Below are positions 52,659 to 63,332 of a stretch of DNA of 64,000 bases, in pieces. A program made the position numbers and the translations under genes. The DNA comes from Nothophoma quercina (taxonomy: Eukaryota; Ascomycota; Dothideomycetes; Pleosporales; Didymellaceae). Within the stretch, counting starts at the first letter, position 1. Each line of letters begins with the position of its first letter. Under the pieces are notes generated by a model, which did not search any database, had not been told where the DNA came from, and was given only the letters and a program-made list of their open reading frames with translations. The DNA lies in contig JAKIXB010000006.1 of the NCBI GenBank assembly GCA_021642125.1, forward strand, positions 620,001 through 684,000. The letters run 5' to 3'.

Positions 52659-53691
52659 ATTGGTGAGATGACTATGTCATTTGGCAGCAGCAGTCCGGCA
52701 CCCGATGAAGGATGGAATCACGACCCTAGTGAACTTGGCGATATGTTGCGATATGTTATCGAAGCCGTCTAATTACTGCTCAGATTGCGAAATCCAGGTC
52801 CAAGGTTGAGAAGACAAGGACCACGTGTTTGGCTCGTCTGACAGGCACCACCGTTGAGCTTCGTAGTGTTCGTAATGCTCCGATCATTCGCTGGTACACC
52901 TAGACTAGCTCTTTCGTCGATTTGAGTGAAGGGAACGGAAGTCACGGATGGAACGCAGCCCAGGAGGTCGTCTACAATGTATGAGATACCGATTCCGCCA
53001 TTATCTATCTGACTCGCCGTCACATTAAAAGCAAGAGTGACACCCGTATCCCTTCCCTTACCCCCCGAGCATGTGTCGAAGCTCATTCTTGGCGTTCGTT
53101 GCTCCGCGATGTTGCATGCTCCGACCAACCGCATTCACTCCTAGGCCCACGTGTAGCGCCAAGGCTCAGCAAAGCCGCGCAGCGACGCGCAGACGTAGCC
53201 GCAGGGTCGTGTCAGAGCACCATGGGGTTGCTGATCGGCCCAGTTGAGCACCGTAGGAATGCCTAGATGAGTTTAGGATGATTGTGGAAAGGTTGCCACT
53301 AGGGACGGTAGGGAAGGCGATCAAGTGGAAGTTGCCTGGGTGGAGCAGCGTTCGTAGCTCCCGAAACCTACGGGTGGAGCCCCAGATTGCTGCACAGAGC
53401 GGCTGGTGCAGGCGGTGAATGAACACGGATTCACAATGGCATGTATGGCGAGGCCTCAGACGCAAAGGATTCGACTGATTTCGGCACGTACGGGGTGAGA
53501 GCCAGGGTCAGATATCAGCCTGATGATGCTGGGAGGTGGCGGATAGCGACATCCCAACTCCACTGATCACAGAACTGTATAGGGGCGGAATGAGCCGTGG
53601 TTTTGCGATCGAGAACTCATGCACGTGGAAGAAAGTATCAAATTGGGTATCGAATCTCATCGCTAATCAAATAGATCGTACAATACGACTA
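52659..53691. other. 1-kb intergenic region
   Basis: Lies between two minus-strand genes. It contains one ATG-started frame, described separately; otherwise nothing. Confidence 0.4.
52769..53134 (-). CDS. Small ORF of unknown status, 121 aa
   Basis: A frame from ATG 53134 encodes MRLVGACNIAEQRTPRMSFD, then DTGVTLAFNVTASQIDNGG and LLGCVPSVTSVPFTQIDERA. It looks somewhat protein-like (cysteines spaced, few repeats), as if the end of a secreted protein whose beginning is lost. No signal peptide, domain or intron evidence. It may be a relic or chance. Confidence 0.25.
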   Translation of the reverse strand: MRLVGACNIAEQRTPRMSFDTCSGGKGRDTGVTLAFNVTASQIDNGGIGISYIVDDLLGCVPSVTSVPFTQIDERASLGVPANDRSITNTTKLNGGACQTSQTRGPCLLNLGPGFRNLSSN

Positions 53692-55378
53692 CTACATCGT
53701 GCTCACTCTGCTCACCATCTCGTAGCTTTCTTTATTCTTCGAGTGTTCATGTGGCACGTATTCTAGATCTTCATCTTCCAAGTCTGTGTCCAGCGCTTCA
53801 TCGCTGAGCATCTTTGGATTCAAAGCGAACGCACCCTTGGGTACGAATGTACTCGTCATAACGAGGACAGCGATGATAGTGAATTGAATACCTGCGACGT
53901 TCCGTATCGCAGGCTGGATATTGTCGTTGTTTGTGTCTGACACGCGGTCGATGTACGTGCCTAAGCATACGGATGCAATAGCGTAGGTAGCAATGTATGA
54001 GCTGTAGAGGAAGGCCATGACTGCGCCCAGCGCCGACACGTTCTTGGTGTCTGACTCAATACGTGCGAGAGACGCTTGGATGTATGCTGCGAGAGAGACG
54101 TCGCCAGCAGCCCAGCCGAAGCTGATAGGGAGAAATGTCGCGGCAACGATCCACGCCTGCCCTACATCGCCCTTCGGTGGATGCCAGAAGGGCAGGTACC
54201 AGACAATGAGGAGAGCCAGTGCGTCGATACGCAGCCAGGGCATCGGCGTCTGCACAAGGTTCGTGAACATGAACACAAACAGCGCACCCAGCAGTTCACC
54301 AAAGTTCGATCCTCCCACCATAATTTGCGCCCAAGCGGAGTTGCCGAGATAGCGACGAGCGACTGCCGGTGCAATAGCGTTTTCGAGGTAACGGTGACCG
54401 TAGAGGGCGACAGCATATCCGGGAAGCAGCCATACGAACTTCCTATGTGTGAATATGATCTTGCCGCCTGTCCAGATCGACTCGAAGAACAGATAGAAGC
54501 CGCTCGCTACAGCCTTGACGTACGTTGGTTGACCTTCGAGCACCAAATTGCTCTCGACTTGAGGCCCTGCTTCCTGGATAAAGAACCAGAGGAGCGATGC
54601 AGCGGCAAAGAAGATGGGCGTGATGATGAAGGAGAAGTTGTTGCCGAAGTGCGGGATTAAGGCAAGTGCCGTACAAAATGCACCTGCCGTACCAGACACC
54701 TCGTAGAAGATGTGGACGAGGGAGTCCATACGTCGCAGTTTCTGTACGTTACCGCCTACGAGATCTCGAGGAATGACTCTACGGATGAGCTCTACCATTC
54801 CGTATACCACACCGCAAACGCAGTCTGCAAGTTGTCAGTCTTCACTGCCACTCAATAGCTATTATATGAGATTGCAAATTGGCTACGACTAACTGGGAAG
54901 TGTGCAACCTTTAGGAGAGTTACTTACAGATTGGGATCATGCCGTCCGTGTTGTAGTCTCCGTAGTAACTGAAATCTCCCCTGGGGTGTTCATTCGGCAC
55001 GAATCTACCTCCAGTCGCTGCGTCGAGGATAAGGAGTATGCTGCTCGTTACTCCGAAGATGAGAATAGCGCAAGCCAGTACGTTCTTTGTTGGGTATCTC
55101 TTTATCAACGGTGCTATCAAGATGGAGCCCACACATTGGAAAGCTTGATTGAGACCAGTTAGGATGCCGACCCGCTGGAACGTGATTGAGATGTGTGTTC
55201 GCTTTTCGAGCTCATCGTAGCGGTTGGTTGCAAGAGCGATGACGGAACCATTAAATGCTTCGAGTCCAAACTTATACATCATGATGCCTGCGATGTATAT
55301 AATGATATTACGCCGCTCCGTAGGCGTGTAGATCTTCCACGTTTCGCGGATGACCGCGATGGGTCGGAACCTGGCCAT
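53692..55378 (-). CDS. Major facilitator superfamily transporter
   Basis: Two exons, 54928..55378 and 53692..54824, 527 residues. Eleven to twelve hydrophobic segments can be counted; the N-terminal part has YIAGIMMYKFGLEAFNGSVI and FQRVGILTGLNQAFQCVGSI, the C-terminal part FGWAAGDVSLAAYIQASLAR and GAVMAFLYSSYIATYAIASV. The general MFS loop motif between TM2 and TM3 (GxxxDRxGR) is not obvious, only LIKRYPTKNVLACAILIFG. Both ends are cytosolic and charged (EDEDLEYVPHEHSKNKESYE). It is a plasma-membrane or vacuolar transporter; substrate unknown. It stands alone, not in a cluster. Confidence 0.82.
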
Positions 55379-56481
55379 GTCGGTGTATGTGCTACAGACA
55401 GTAGCAATGACCCAGAAATGCGGAGACGTAGTTTATACACCACGAGAGCCGCGGTGTGGTGTTCAAGCTATGGGCCAATCAGGATGATGGACTATTGCGC
55501 GTGGAGGCCGATACACGCTACAGCCTCCCCCAAGAAAGAATGGCTGCGATGCCCGCATGGGTGACAAGAGCGCATTGTGAGAAGTGCTTGTCGTTCGTAT
55601 CAGTTGAAGAGGGCGTCGCAATGGTTCCATGGCCAAGGTGTGCCGCTGGAGACCGAATCCAAATGCGGAACTTGGCGGGTTCCCCGGTGCCATTCAACGC
55701 AGCACGTGGGCACGTAAGCATACTTTCGGTCACCAACATTGACATGGGTTTGGCGATGTGCAGGAAACCACCCCAGACTTGGACTGTGCAGTGCAGATGA
55801 ACAACGCTCCTGGCAATGCCACTGCATGGCAAAACTGAAGATTGGTGGTCAAGAACTGGCCGAGGTTTTGAAGGGTCAAAGGGAAGTTCACGATTAGAAC
55901 TTCTCTCAGCAACACCGCCAAGTCCAAAGTGCAACAGCTTCCAAATTCTGTCAGTTCCCGGCAGAGCTGAGCTGGACAAGAATTATGCTCAAATTGCTCC
56001 GCCTCTCTCTAAAGGGCACGCATCCCCAATGTCCAACCCAGTAAGCGCACTCCTGCAACGCGTCGCCTCAGACCAGATAGGTGCTAGAGACAGTGGATGC
56101 TGTTCCGTAGATCGACCCACTGCAATGGGTACCTGCAGTAGAACGCATGGGATCGGACTGTTACCTCCCAGGGTACTGACAGAAAACAGGCAATGAGGCA
56201 TTACAAAAAAAATCGTCTTGATTTGGAGATATCTACATAGTATCAGTGATTGACACGACACTACAGCGTGGAAGTAATGGCTGACCTCTCAACCGTCCAA
56301 CATGCTTGGTCTCCGCTCGAACATGGCAGTAAATCAATGCGCCTAGACATGCATTCGTAGGGTCCAGTGGCAGACAGCTGCTCGCGGATTGTCTCCTTCC
56401 GAGGCAATGCTGTTCCACCTCGTCGTCCAGTCGAACATCTCCAGTCATTGTAGGGGTATCAATATATCGTGTTCCGGCAGC
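55379..56481. other. 1.1-kb intergenic region
   Basis: MFS promoter and 3' region of CWC21. A minus-strand frame of 153 codons (55518..55979) has no recognisable domain and is judged chance. Nothing else seen. Confidence 0.45.
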
Positions 56482-57083
56482 TCAGTCTGAGTCGTCCTCC
56501 TTGTACCGGCGCGCCTCTCTAGCTCGTTCAGCCTTCTCATCGTCCTCAGCTTCGCGCTTTGCCAGAGACTCTCGCAGCCGCTCCTCCTGTCTCCGCCAGT
56601 GGCTGCCTTCTTCGTAGTCTTCACTGATGCCCAGAGCTTTGCGCATTCTGTCACTCTCCTCTGCCTTCGCCTTGGCAAGATCGTGAACTTGATGTGACTT
56701 CAGACGCTTAGCATTGGGACCGAGGTCTTTACCGTCTTGTCGCTCCTTCTCGAGCTTCCGGCGCAGGGCTTCGCATTGGTCGTCAATCTCGTCTTCGTCG
56801 ACACTACACATGGTCAGCGTATGTCTTGTGCTCATGGTATAGGATGCACGTACCCCTCTTCTTCAAGCTTATCCCTCAACTCGAACACCTTTACTTCGAT
56901 GTCGCGCTTTGCCTCGTGTTCAAGGATGTCTGCGTCTGGCTGTCGCGGTCGATGTCGTGCATGATCGAAGTCTTTCTGGTATGGCGCGACCTTGTCACGG
57001 GGTCGAAGAAGTGAACGGTTCTTCTGAACGTAGCCAGAGGTACCGCTACCTCTTGGTGTTGTGAGTCCTACGTTGTCGGCCAT
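56482..57083 (-). CDS. CWC21: Pre-mRNA splicing factor Cwc21 (cwf21 domain)
   Basis: Two exons, 56854..57083 and 56482..56803, 183 residues. The N-terminus MADNVGLTTPRGSGTSGYVQ is the near-invariant opening of Cwc21/SRm300-type proteins. Next come KNRSLLRPRDKVAPYQ and the cwf21 domain ILEHEAKRDIEVKVFELRDK LEEEG joined over the intron to VDEDEIDDQCEALRRKL. The remainder is charged and helical with RKALGISEDYEEGSHW. It works in the activated spliceosome near the Prp8/Snu114 region. An in-frame ATG 87 bases upstream is ignored because MADNVGL is the family start. Head to head with CDC123. Confidence 0.92.
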
Positions 57084-57267
57084 GATGTGTGATATAATTG
57101 TTTCAACGTTTGCGCGTCGAGAGGAAGATGCGCGCGTTGCGGAGTTTCGGAGCTGGTGCTTCCCCACCAAATATTTCCCTCTGGACCAAATGACGACTCA
57201 TACAAGATGTAGTCCACGATTCGCCGCGCACGCCTGACAGTGCAATACTTGATTCGAACCGCCCACC
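57084..57267. promoter_or_regulatory. Short divergent promoter of CWC21 and CDC123
   Basis: Only 184 bases separate the two start codons. Two housekeeping genes share it; no TATA element was picked out. Confidence 0.5.
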
Positions 57268-58491
57268 ATGAGTACCCAGGAGCCGCTCACTGAGCTGCCG
57301 TTTCCGCCGGTCACTAAGCAGCATATTCTCAACTGCTCCTACCACAGCTGGCACCCCAAGTACCGCGCTATTACGCCAAAAGCACGCCTTGTGCCACTAC
57401 CTGCTGCGTTCCTCGAGTACCTGCGATCTGATGGCATCGTGTTGCCTCCGGAAGAGACAGACAACCCAACGTGGTCAGACGACGACAGCGGTATCTTCTC
57501 CGGCGCAGACAACAATGAGGGCGGCGAGGAGGAGGATGCAGACCCCAGCACTCACTGGCGCGATACGCATGAGGCGATCGAGAGGACAATAGAAGAGCTG
57601 GGCGGTAAGGTTGCGCCCAAGTTGAACTGGAGCGCGCCAAAAGACGCAACTTGGATTGCTGCCACAAACAGCATGGAATGCTCGACGCCAAACGATATCT
57701 ACCTCCTGCTGAAGAGCAGCGACTTTGTCACTCATGACCTGGCGCACGCCTTCGACGACACTGCGAACCAGACAACGTCACCAGATCCAGAGATAGCGTA
57801 CCATCTCGTGCTGCGCAAGTGGATCAACCTCAACCCCAGCGTCGAGTTTAGGTGCTTTGTAAGGAACCGACAACTCATCGCATTGTGCCAGCGAGACCTG
57901 AACCACTTCGACTTCCTCTTCAACATGCAAGACAAGCTACGACAAACGATACAAGACTTCTTCGACTCGAAATTGCGAGATACCTTCCCAGACCCGAACT
58001 TTACCTTCGACGTGTACGTTCCACCTCCACACGACCGAGTATGGGTTATAGACTTCAATCCGTGGGCCGTGCGAACAGACCCTCTCTGCTTTTCATGGAT
58101 GGAACTGCTCACAATGGAGGTGCCTGAGATCAAAGATACGAAGGATACTGAGAAGGTGGTACGCATGCCCATCGCACCGGCTGGTGGTGCCGTACTTCCA
58201 GGTGGTACTACGGTCATCTCTCTGGACGACATTGAGAGTGCGAGTGGCTCTGAGGATTCAGACGAAGACGATGTTGAGGAAATCTGGCGGCCAGAGTTCA
58301 GGTTGATACGGAAGGACGACCCAGAAGCTTATGGGTTCACGACGCCACAGTACAGCGCACACAAGCTGCCTCGAGATGTTGTGGACGCGGCAAGCGGCGG
58401 AGAGGGCATGATGCGCGAATTTGCAATGCAATGGCAGGATGCACAGAGGCTGGCTGAACAGCAGAGGCAAGAAGATAGCGAAGAAGACTAG
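57268..58491 (+). CDS. CDC123: eIF2 assembly factor Cdc123 (D123 family)
   Basis: A single exon of 407 residues from ATG 57268 (CACCATGAG). Marks: FPPVTKQHILNCSYHSWHPK at the start; KLNWSAPKDATWIAATNSME and CSTPNDIYLLLKSSDFVTHD in the ATP-grasp core; VEFRCFVRNRQLIALCQRD; FTFDVYVPPPHDRVWVIDFN followed by PWAVRTDPLCFSW, containing the metal/ATP-binding residues. The protein binds eIF2-gamma and helps assemble eIF2 with ATP. An acidic insert (DNNEGGEEEDADP) near residue 90 and an acidic C-terminus are typical. Cytosolic. Confidence 0.95.
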   Translation: MSTQEPLTELPFPPVTKQHILNCSYHSWHPKYRAITPKARLVPLPAAFLEYLRSDGIVLPPEETDNPTWSDDDSGIFSGADNNEGGEEEDADPSTHWRDTHEAIERTIEELGGKVAPKLNWSAPKDATWIAATNSMECSTPNDIYLLLKSSDFVTHDLAHAFDDTANQTTSPDPEIAYHLVLRKWINLNPSVEFRCFVRNRQLIALCQRDLNHFDFLFNMQDKLRQTIQDFFDSKLRDTFPDPNFTFDVYVPPPHDRVWVIDFNPWAVRTDPLCFSWMELLTMEVPEIKDTKDTEKVVRMPIAPAGGAVLPGGTTVISLDDIESASGSEDSDEDDVEEIWRPEFRLIRKDDPEAYGFTTPQYSAHKLPRDVVDAASGGEGMMREFAMQWQDAQRLAEQQRQEDSEED

Positions 58492-59110
58492 ACCCTCACA
58501 TAACAGAAAATGTCAGCCACAAGCACTGACGTCGAGATAAACACGGTTGGAGGCAACGCAAATTCGCCGACTTTTTTGCACCCTCAATAATGAGTACGAG
58601 ACTGTCTTGATTTCTAGTGATCTTTTGGAACGTCTGGAATGGTGTCAAAGGCCTTCAGGCAGTGGCACTGCAAGAGCTCCGCAGGACCCTGGATTTTCTC
58701 CGGTCGAGATTTGAAACGCACACCTGTTCGCGAGACAGCGGAAAACGTCTGATGCTCCACTGCTTGTGAACTTGATCGCCCCTAGAGCCGTTATGCAAAG
58801 CTGCTGAAGCAAGATTGGGGTGCGGGCCTCAATCTATTGGATGACGGCAAGCGCGAGCGAGCGGTGAACAAATTGTGCAGGCAGGCACGACTCATGATTC
58901 AGCCTCGTCGTTGGCCAGCGAACAACAACTCGACACGGACGCTTCTCGTTACCCCACGAACCATAAACAAAGCCTATTCCAGACTGCCATTCAGCTGTCC
59001 ACCGTCCTGGAGGTCTTCAGTGCTATACTGGAATCGCTAACACCGGTCTGGTTATATGATAAAACTTTTGGATCCCCTCACAAATCTGGATAACAACAAT
59101 CCACCTCACG
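58492..59110. other. Intergenic region
   Basis: About 620 bases: CDC123 3' side and promoter of the next gene. No gene or repeat noticed. Confidence 0.5.
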
Positions 59111-60325
59111 ATGCGCGTCAAGGATGTCCCGCGGGCTCCTGCATACTCCGCAGCGGTCGACACGTATAGCGGCTTCCTCTCGCTCCCCACAGAGCTGCGT
59201 TGTCACATCTATGACTACCTCCTCGCCGAGCCTCACGCGATCACGATATCTGCAGGCTACACCACCGTCTTCGGCCACCGCATACGCGACAAAGCGCGTA
59301 AAGCCGACGTGCCTGGCCTCCCACTCGACTTCGCGCCGCTCGTGCGTAGCAGTCACGATGCCGCGCTCCTCTCCGTTGCTACGCCGCCAGAAGTGGCCCT
59401 CGACAAAGATGACGCGTGCACTGGCGGCAAACCACAGCTGCAATTGCCAGGCCCACTCGCCTTGCTAAGGACGTGTCGTATGGTCAATGACGAGCTGAAG
59501 GATTACATGCGCGGTAGGAAAGCGCGCAAAGCTGTACACGCAAAAGACTTGACTTCGACCTCGGATGACAACGAAGGATTGTCGCTATACGTATCATACC
59601 CTCACGGCGTCCTGGTGCTGAACCACCTCTACCCGTCTCTCCTCAAGCAAGCGCGTCGCATCTATATCTCCGGTTACTACACAAGCGCGAAAGAGTCAGA
59701 CTTGCCGCTCAATGCCTCGCTCGACTCCGCCGACTTGAGCCTCACACCACAGTCATCCTTCGCAGCAACACCTGTACGCTCCATGTATCAGGCAAGCCAA
59801 AACACCACACCGCGCCTACGCTCAAGTCGAACGCGTCTGCGCCTCGACCCACCAATTCAGCGACAGGCAGCGCCTACAAAGTCTCCAACTACATTTCCAG
59901 CCTTCGACAAGACCACATCTTCCGCCGCCCTATCCGCCCTCGCAGACACACTCCGCGTCCTCTTCCCCTCGAAAACCCTTCCAGAACCCTCAAAGCCCCC
60001 ACAGCTCGCCACACTGCAAGCGCGCATCCTCTATCCAGGCCCTGACTCATACTCCTCAGTCTGGAGTGATGAAAGCTCACCCGTCAGCCACCTGCTCCGC
60101 GATATCTGTGGCGGCAAGATCGACATGCAGGTCAAGCGAGGCAGCCTGGGGTGTGGTGTATCTGTAGGCGTGACACCACAGCCAGAGAAGCGGGTCGTCA
60201 GCACGAGTTGGGAGAATTGGAGGGTCGTGGAGCAAGCGCCTGTAGGACTGAACGGGCGGCGATTGACAGCTCAAAGACGCGAGGTGCGGCTCAGTGACTT
60301 GGATCGGTTTCTCACTGAGGTCTAG
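59111..60325 (+). CDS. F-box-like hypothetical protein, 404 aa
   Basis: A single exon from ATG 59111. Residues 17-30 (YSGFLSLPTELRCHIYDYLL) are the pattern of a degenerate fungal F-box found in many uncharacterised proteins, which binds Skp1. GPLALLRTCRMVNDELKDYM near residue 120 is the matching segment common in such proteins. The middle (SLYVSYPHGVLVLNHLYPSL) is beta-rich, followed by a Ser/Thr/Pro-rich low-complexity region and a conserved-looking end (LRDICGGKIDMQVKRGS). Likely a substrate adaptor of an SCF ubiquitin ligase, by inference only. Confidence 0.7.
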   Translation: MRVKDVPRAPAYSAAVDTYSGFLSLPTELRCHIYDYLLAEPHAITISAGYTTVFGHRIRDKARKADVPGLPLDFAPLVRSSHDAALLSVATPPEVALDKDDACTGGKPQLQLPGPLALLRTCRMVNDELKDYMRGRKARKAVHAKDLTSTSDDNEGLSLYVSYPHGVLVLNHLYPSLLKQARRIYISGYYTSAKESDLPLNASLDSADLSLTPQSSFAATPVRSMYQASQNTTPRLRSSRTRLRLDPPIQRQAAPTKSPTTFPAFDKTTSSAALSALADTLRVLFPSKTLPEPSKPPQLATLQARILYPGPDSYSSVWSDESSPVSHLLRDICGGKIDMQVKRGSLGCGVSVGVTPQPEKRVVSTSWENWRVVEQAPVGLNGRRLTAQRREVRLSDLDRFLTEV

Positions 60326-60690
60326 GAGATTAAGGGACCGTGTAAGAGTTGGTACCAGACGCAAGGTGGGATTGTAGGATGATTGAGATGATATGAGATG
60401 GGTTGTACGATGCAGACGATATTGGATACGATGTTGCATTATGATGGCTATGACAGATGGCATGGAAGAAGACTGCTGGCAGTCAGGGCATCATTATGAG
60501 GGCTATACGCTCCAGGGGCATTTGTAGCTTGCCCAAGGTACTATTCTTATGTTTCCATATCAATGTAAAACCCATGACTTCCATGTGTATTGGATCACTC
60601 CTCATCAAGTAACCTCAGTGCTGCTCGTTCTGTCTCTAGAAATAACGGAACGTAGATTACATCCTATTTTACAAAGTGTGTTACGTTAAC
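60326..60690. other. Intergenic region
   Basis: 365 bases between the F-box-like gene and the tannase relic. Nothing seen. Confidence 0.4.
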
Positions 60691-60697
60691 ATACATA

Positions 60698-61290
60698 GTG
60701 GAACAAGAAAGAAACACCGGATTGTCTGCCTCCTTGCGAACAAGCGTTCCAGTACGAGTACTTTGGCTTCTCTCCATAGATATCTTGGATAAAATGCTTG
60801 GCGATGACTGCGTCATCTTTCAGGGACATTGAGTCCAGATTCCGGATGGCATAGAGATTGCTAATTCCTGGACTGAGGATTGCCCACTCATCATACGTCT
60901 CTGAACCTAGACCAGCGTCTGTGATGACAGTAGCATACCATCAGCAATGGCGCCGATCATGCCAACATAAGCTATGATCAGGCGTCCTGCTACCCAGCCT
61001 CCACCGTCGCTGGATTTTAGTATGTCGTTGTAATTTGTCGTCGGTAGTCGTGTCTCCAAGTAGATTGTATCGTTCTGACCGGGGTGTGTGCATGGTATGG
61101 TGACGCTGCAGAAGGTTGCATCGACAACGGATTCGGAGGGTTGTGAGTACCTCCAGTCGTCAGGGATGGGAAACGTGTATTCGTTACGAGGTTGGTTGAC
61201 AAAGAGATGAAGTTTGTGCCGAAAAGATCGTGGGTGGTGAATGATGCCGTGGTGCAAGGGTTGAGCATCGCTAGAGATGTGCTTGCCATG
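60698..61290 (-). pseudogene. Truncated tannase/feruloyl esterase pseudogene
   Basis: On the minus strand three consecutive frames reproduce the N-terminal third of the tannase/feruloyl esterase family. Frame one (from ATG 61289) has TTHDLFGTNFISLSTNLVTN. After a one-base shift near 61180 comes ATFCSVTIPCTHPGQNDTIY and SSDGGGWVAGRLIIAYVGMI. After another one-base shift near 60947 comes GYATVITDAGLGSETYDEWA and finally YSYWNACSQGGRQ, the serine-nucleophile motif (Cys-Ser-x-Gly-Gly) of this family. Then the match stops and a TAA follows. Full-length members are about 500-550 residues; roughly 200 remain. Short-intron rescue was tried and does not restore frame while keeping the conserved residues. 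The active-site motif is intact, so decay is probably recent. Confidence 0.8.
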
Positions 61291-61890
61291 ATATAGAACT
61301 GCTCAACGAGTCTGATAGACGATCGTGGAGGCCGACATGGGATGAAGAAGAACTATTGTTAATTGTCACCATGGTGGTGCTCCTGTAAAGCTGCTGCAAC
61401 TGCGCCCGCCGAGCAGTTCGCGTCATTGCGGCTATAGTGTCGTCAAAAGGTCTGTTCATGCCGAGATGCAAAGGCAAGATCGAGAGATTGCGGAGGACCA
61501 GAGAAATTCTGGGTTGCGGGCATACAGAGGTGCATCTGTACAAGTGAAGAGGGCGATGATATGATTGTGTGACTGCCTCCACTTACTACATCTATACTGA
61601 CGAGCTCTCCTTTGCGTTTCGTTTGTAATTTGTTTGTACATTTCTCTCAATGTGTTAAATTCCTCCAGAGTGCAGCTCCTCTTCAGTCTGGACTGTCTTG
61701 GTTATCACTCCAGAGCAGCACCTTTTAACGAGTCGCGCTCTCTGTTCGATAGCTTCTCTCGGAATTGAGGAATTGTGAGTGGCATCCAGCATTGATTTGT
61801 GGGCCGGTTGTCATTGAATAAAACTCCCGAAGACTACAATGGTCAATAAGCGCCTGATGGCTTCTCAAGATAGTGCCGCCTTTCTCATGT
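61291..61890. other. Intergenic region between the relic and the HD gene
   Basis: 600 bases; promoter of the former tannase gene and the 3' side of the HD-domain gene. Nothing distinctive. Confidence 0.4.
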
Positions 61891-62595
61891 TCATCGCAGT
61901 TCAAAGCTCAAAGCCTCTTCTTCCTTCCACTCTTTCGCGAATTCTCTTAGCACTTCCGTCCTCCTCTTTGCCATTCTCTTCCCCGTCTCCGTCTTCATCA
62001 TGCTCTCGAGCTTGTACAGCTTCTCCTCAAAGTGGTCGATAGCTCGTCCCATCGGCTGATCTGGGTATTTTGCTGCACCGAACGAGAGACAACGCCCGAT
62101 ACCAATAGCGCCAATGGCATCGAGACGATCCGCATCCTGCACGATAGCGAGCTCTGGATACCGCGCAAGGACGTCGATGACCGACTGAGGGTTCCGTACT
62201 TCGTTGCTGTAGCTGACGTGCTTGACGATGGTTTGGACCTTGTCTGCGAGTTCGGCATTGGCCCCGTGTTCTAGGAGGATGTTGCGGATTTGGTTCTTGG
62301 TATCCTCGCCAGGTTTTGCATACTTGTGGTCGCCCACATCGTGGAGAAGAGCGGCCAGGAAGAGGCTGTTAATCTCGTACTTCATCCCCGCCCTCGCATC
62401 GGTCTTCGACTCCTCTGTCCAGATGCGATTCGCGGTGGACAGCACACGAAGGATGTGTTGATAGTCGTGTGAGTTGTCGTACTGTGACATGTATGTGTGA
62501 ACATACGTGTTTATCTTCTCAAAGAGAGGTTCATAGGCTTTGCCAGTGAAGACCTGCGGGACCGGGATCATAGCAGCAGCTGACATCTTCTGCAT
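61891..62595 (-). CDS. HD-domain phosphohydrolase
   Basis: A single exon of 234 residues; ATG 62595 (MQKMSAAAM). The HD signature is spread as usual: HDYQHILRVLSTANRI (first His), SLFLAALLHDVGDHKYAKPG (His-Asp pair) and IVQDADRLDAIGAIGIGRCL (final Asp). This is the YedJ/YpgQ-like group of small HD hydrolases. Members bind divalent metal and cleave phosphate from nucleotides; the substrate here is unknown. No targeting signal. The 3' end is 600 bases from the tannase relic. Confidence 0.9.
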   Translation of the reverse strand: MQKMSAAAMIPVPQVFTGKAYEPLFEKINTYVHTYMSQYDNSHDYQHILRVLSTANRIWTEESKTDARAGMKYEINSLFLAALLHDVGDHKYAKPGEDTKNQIRNILLEHGANAELADKVQTIVKHVSYSNEVRNPQSVIDVLARYPELAIVQDADRLDAIGAIGIGRCLSFGAAKYPDQPMGRAIDHFEEKLYKLESMMKTETGKRMAKRRTEVLREFAKEWKEEEALSFELR

Positions 62596-63332
62596 ATCGG
62601 ATACTATGTGCCAGCTATTGCTCCTTCGAATGTGTTGTTGAGCTTAGATTGTGGTTCGAATAAAGGGAAAAATCTATTAGGGGCGTTTCCACGAGAATGA
62701 CATCCACTTTTGAAGAAACTGAAGATGTGGAAATATAGCTGGCAAAAGAGATGTAATGCTTAAGAATATAACACCGGTGAGCAGAAGGTGTCATGGATGT
62801 GGCCGATAGTAAGACCAAAAGAGTATGGTTTCGTGTTTAGCAAAACGCGTAGTCACATGTGCATCAGATCTGCCATCTTGCAGCAGTCAGCCGCCCTTTC
62901 CGTCATGCACTCTCGTATGCCTCGAACGAGTAACCGTAGTTATAACGTAGATGATGACACTGTTGCTTGACCGGCGCTCTTTGTGCTGTCTGATGATGCG
63001 ATGACCCAAGGGCGGAGCCAGGAGGCAGTCAAGGCAGCGAGACAGGAGGCGAAATGTAATGGTGCTCAAATAGGATGGCCATGTTCTCGTCGCATCGTAT
63101 CGAAGTGCAAGCTTTGCTGCGAGGGCACGCTGTCACATGGCTTGCATCTGTCGATTTGTGAAGGGGTGGGAGATTGTGGATCTGGGGAAGCCGGACCTCG
63201 GCAGCCACGCGACATGACTTCACCCCATGCATTCGATATCGCGCCAGCCTCCAGCGCACCCCTTCAACACCCGCTCATGTTCAGGGACCAACTTTGTTAC
63301 TAAACCACCCACCGACGGGTGCGACCGCGAGG
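62596..63332. other. Intergenic region between divergent genes
   Basis: About 740 bases holding promoters of the HD gene and PEX16. No gene or RNA seen. Confidence 0.5.

Noticed and set aside
55518..55979. 153-codon minus-strand frame upstream of the MFS gene
   Set aside because: No domain, no conserved look, and it lies in a promoter region; likely chance.
57240..57262. GGTTCGAATC on the minus strand as a tRNA B box
   Set aside because: No T-stem pairing, acceptor stem or A box around it; it overlaps the CDC123 leader.
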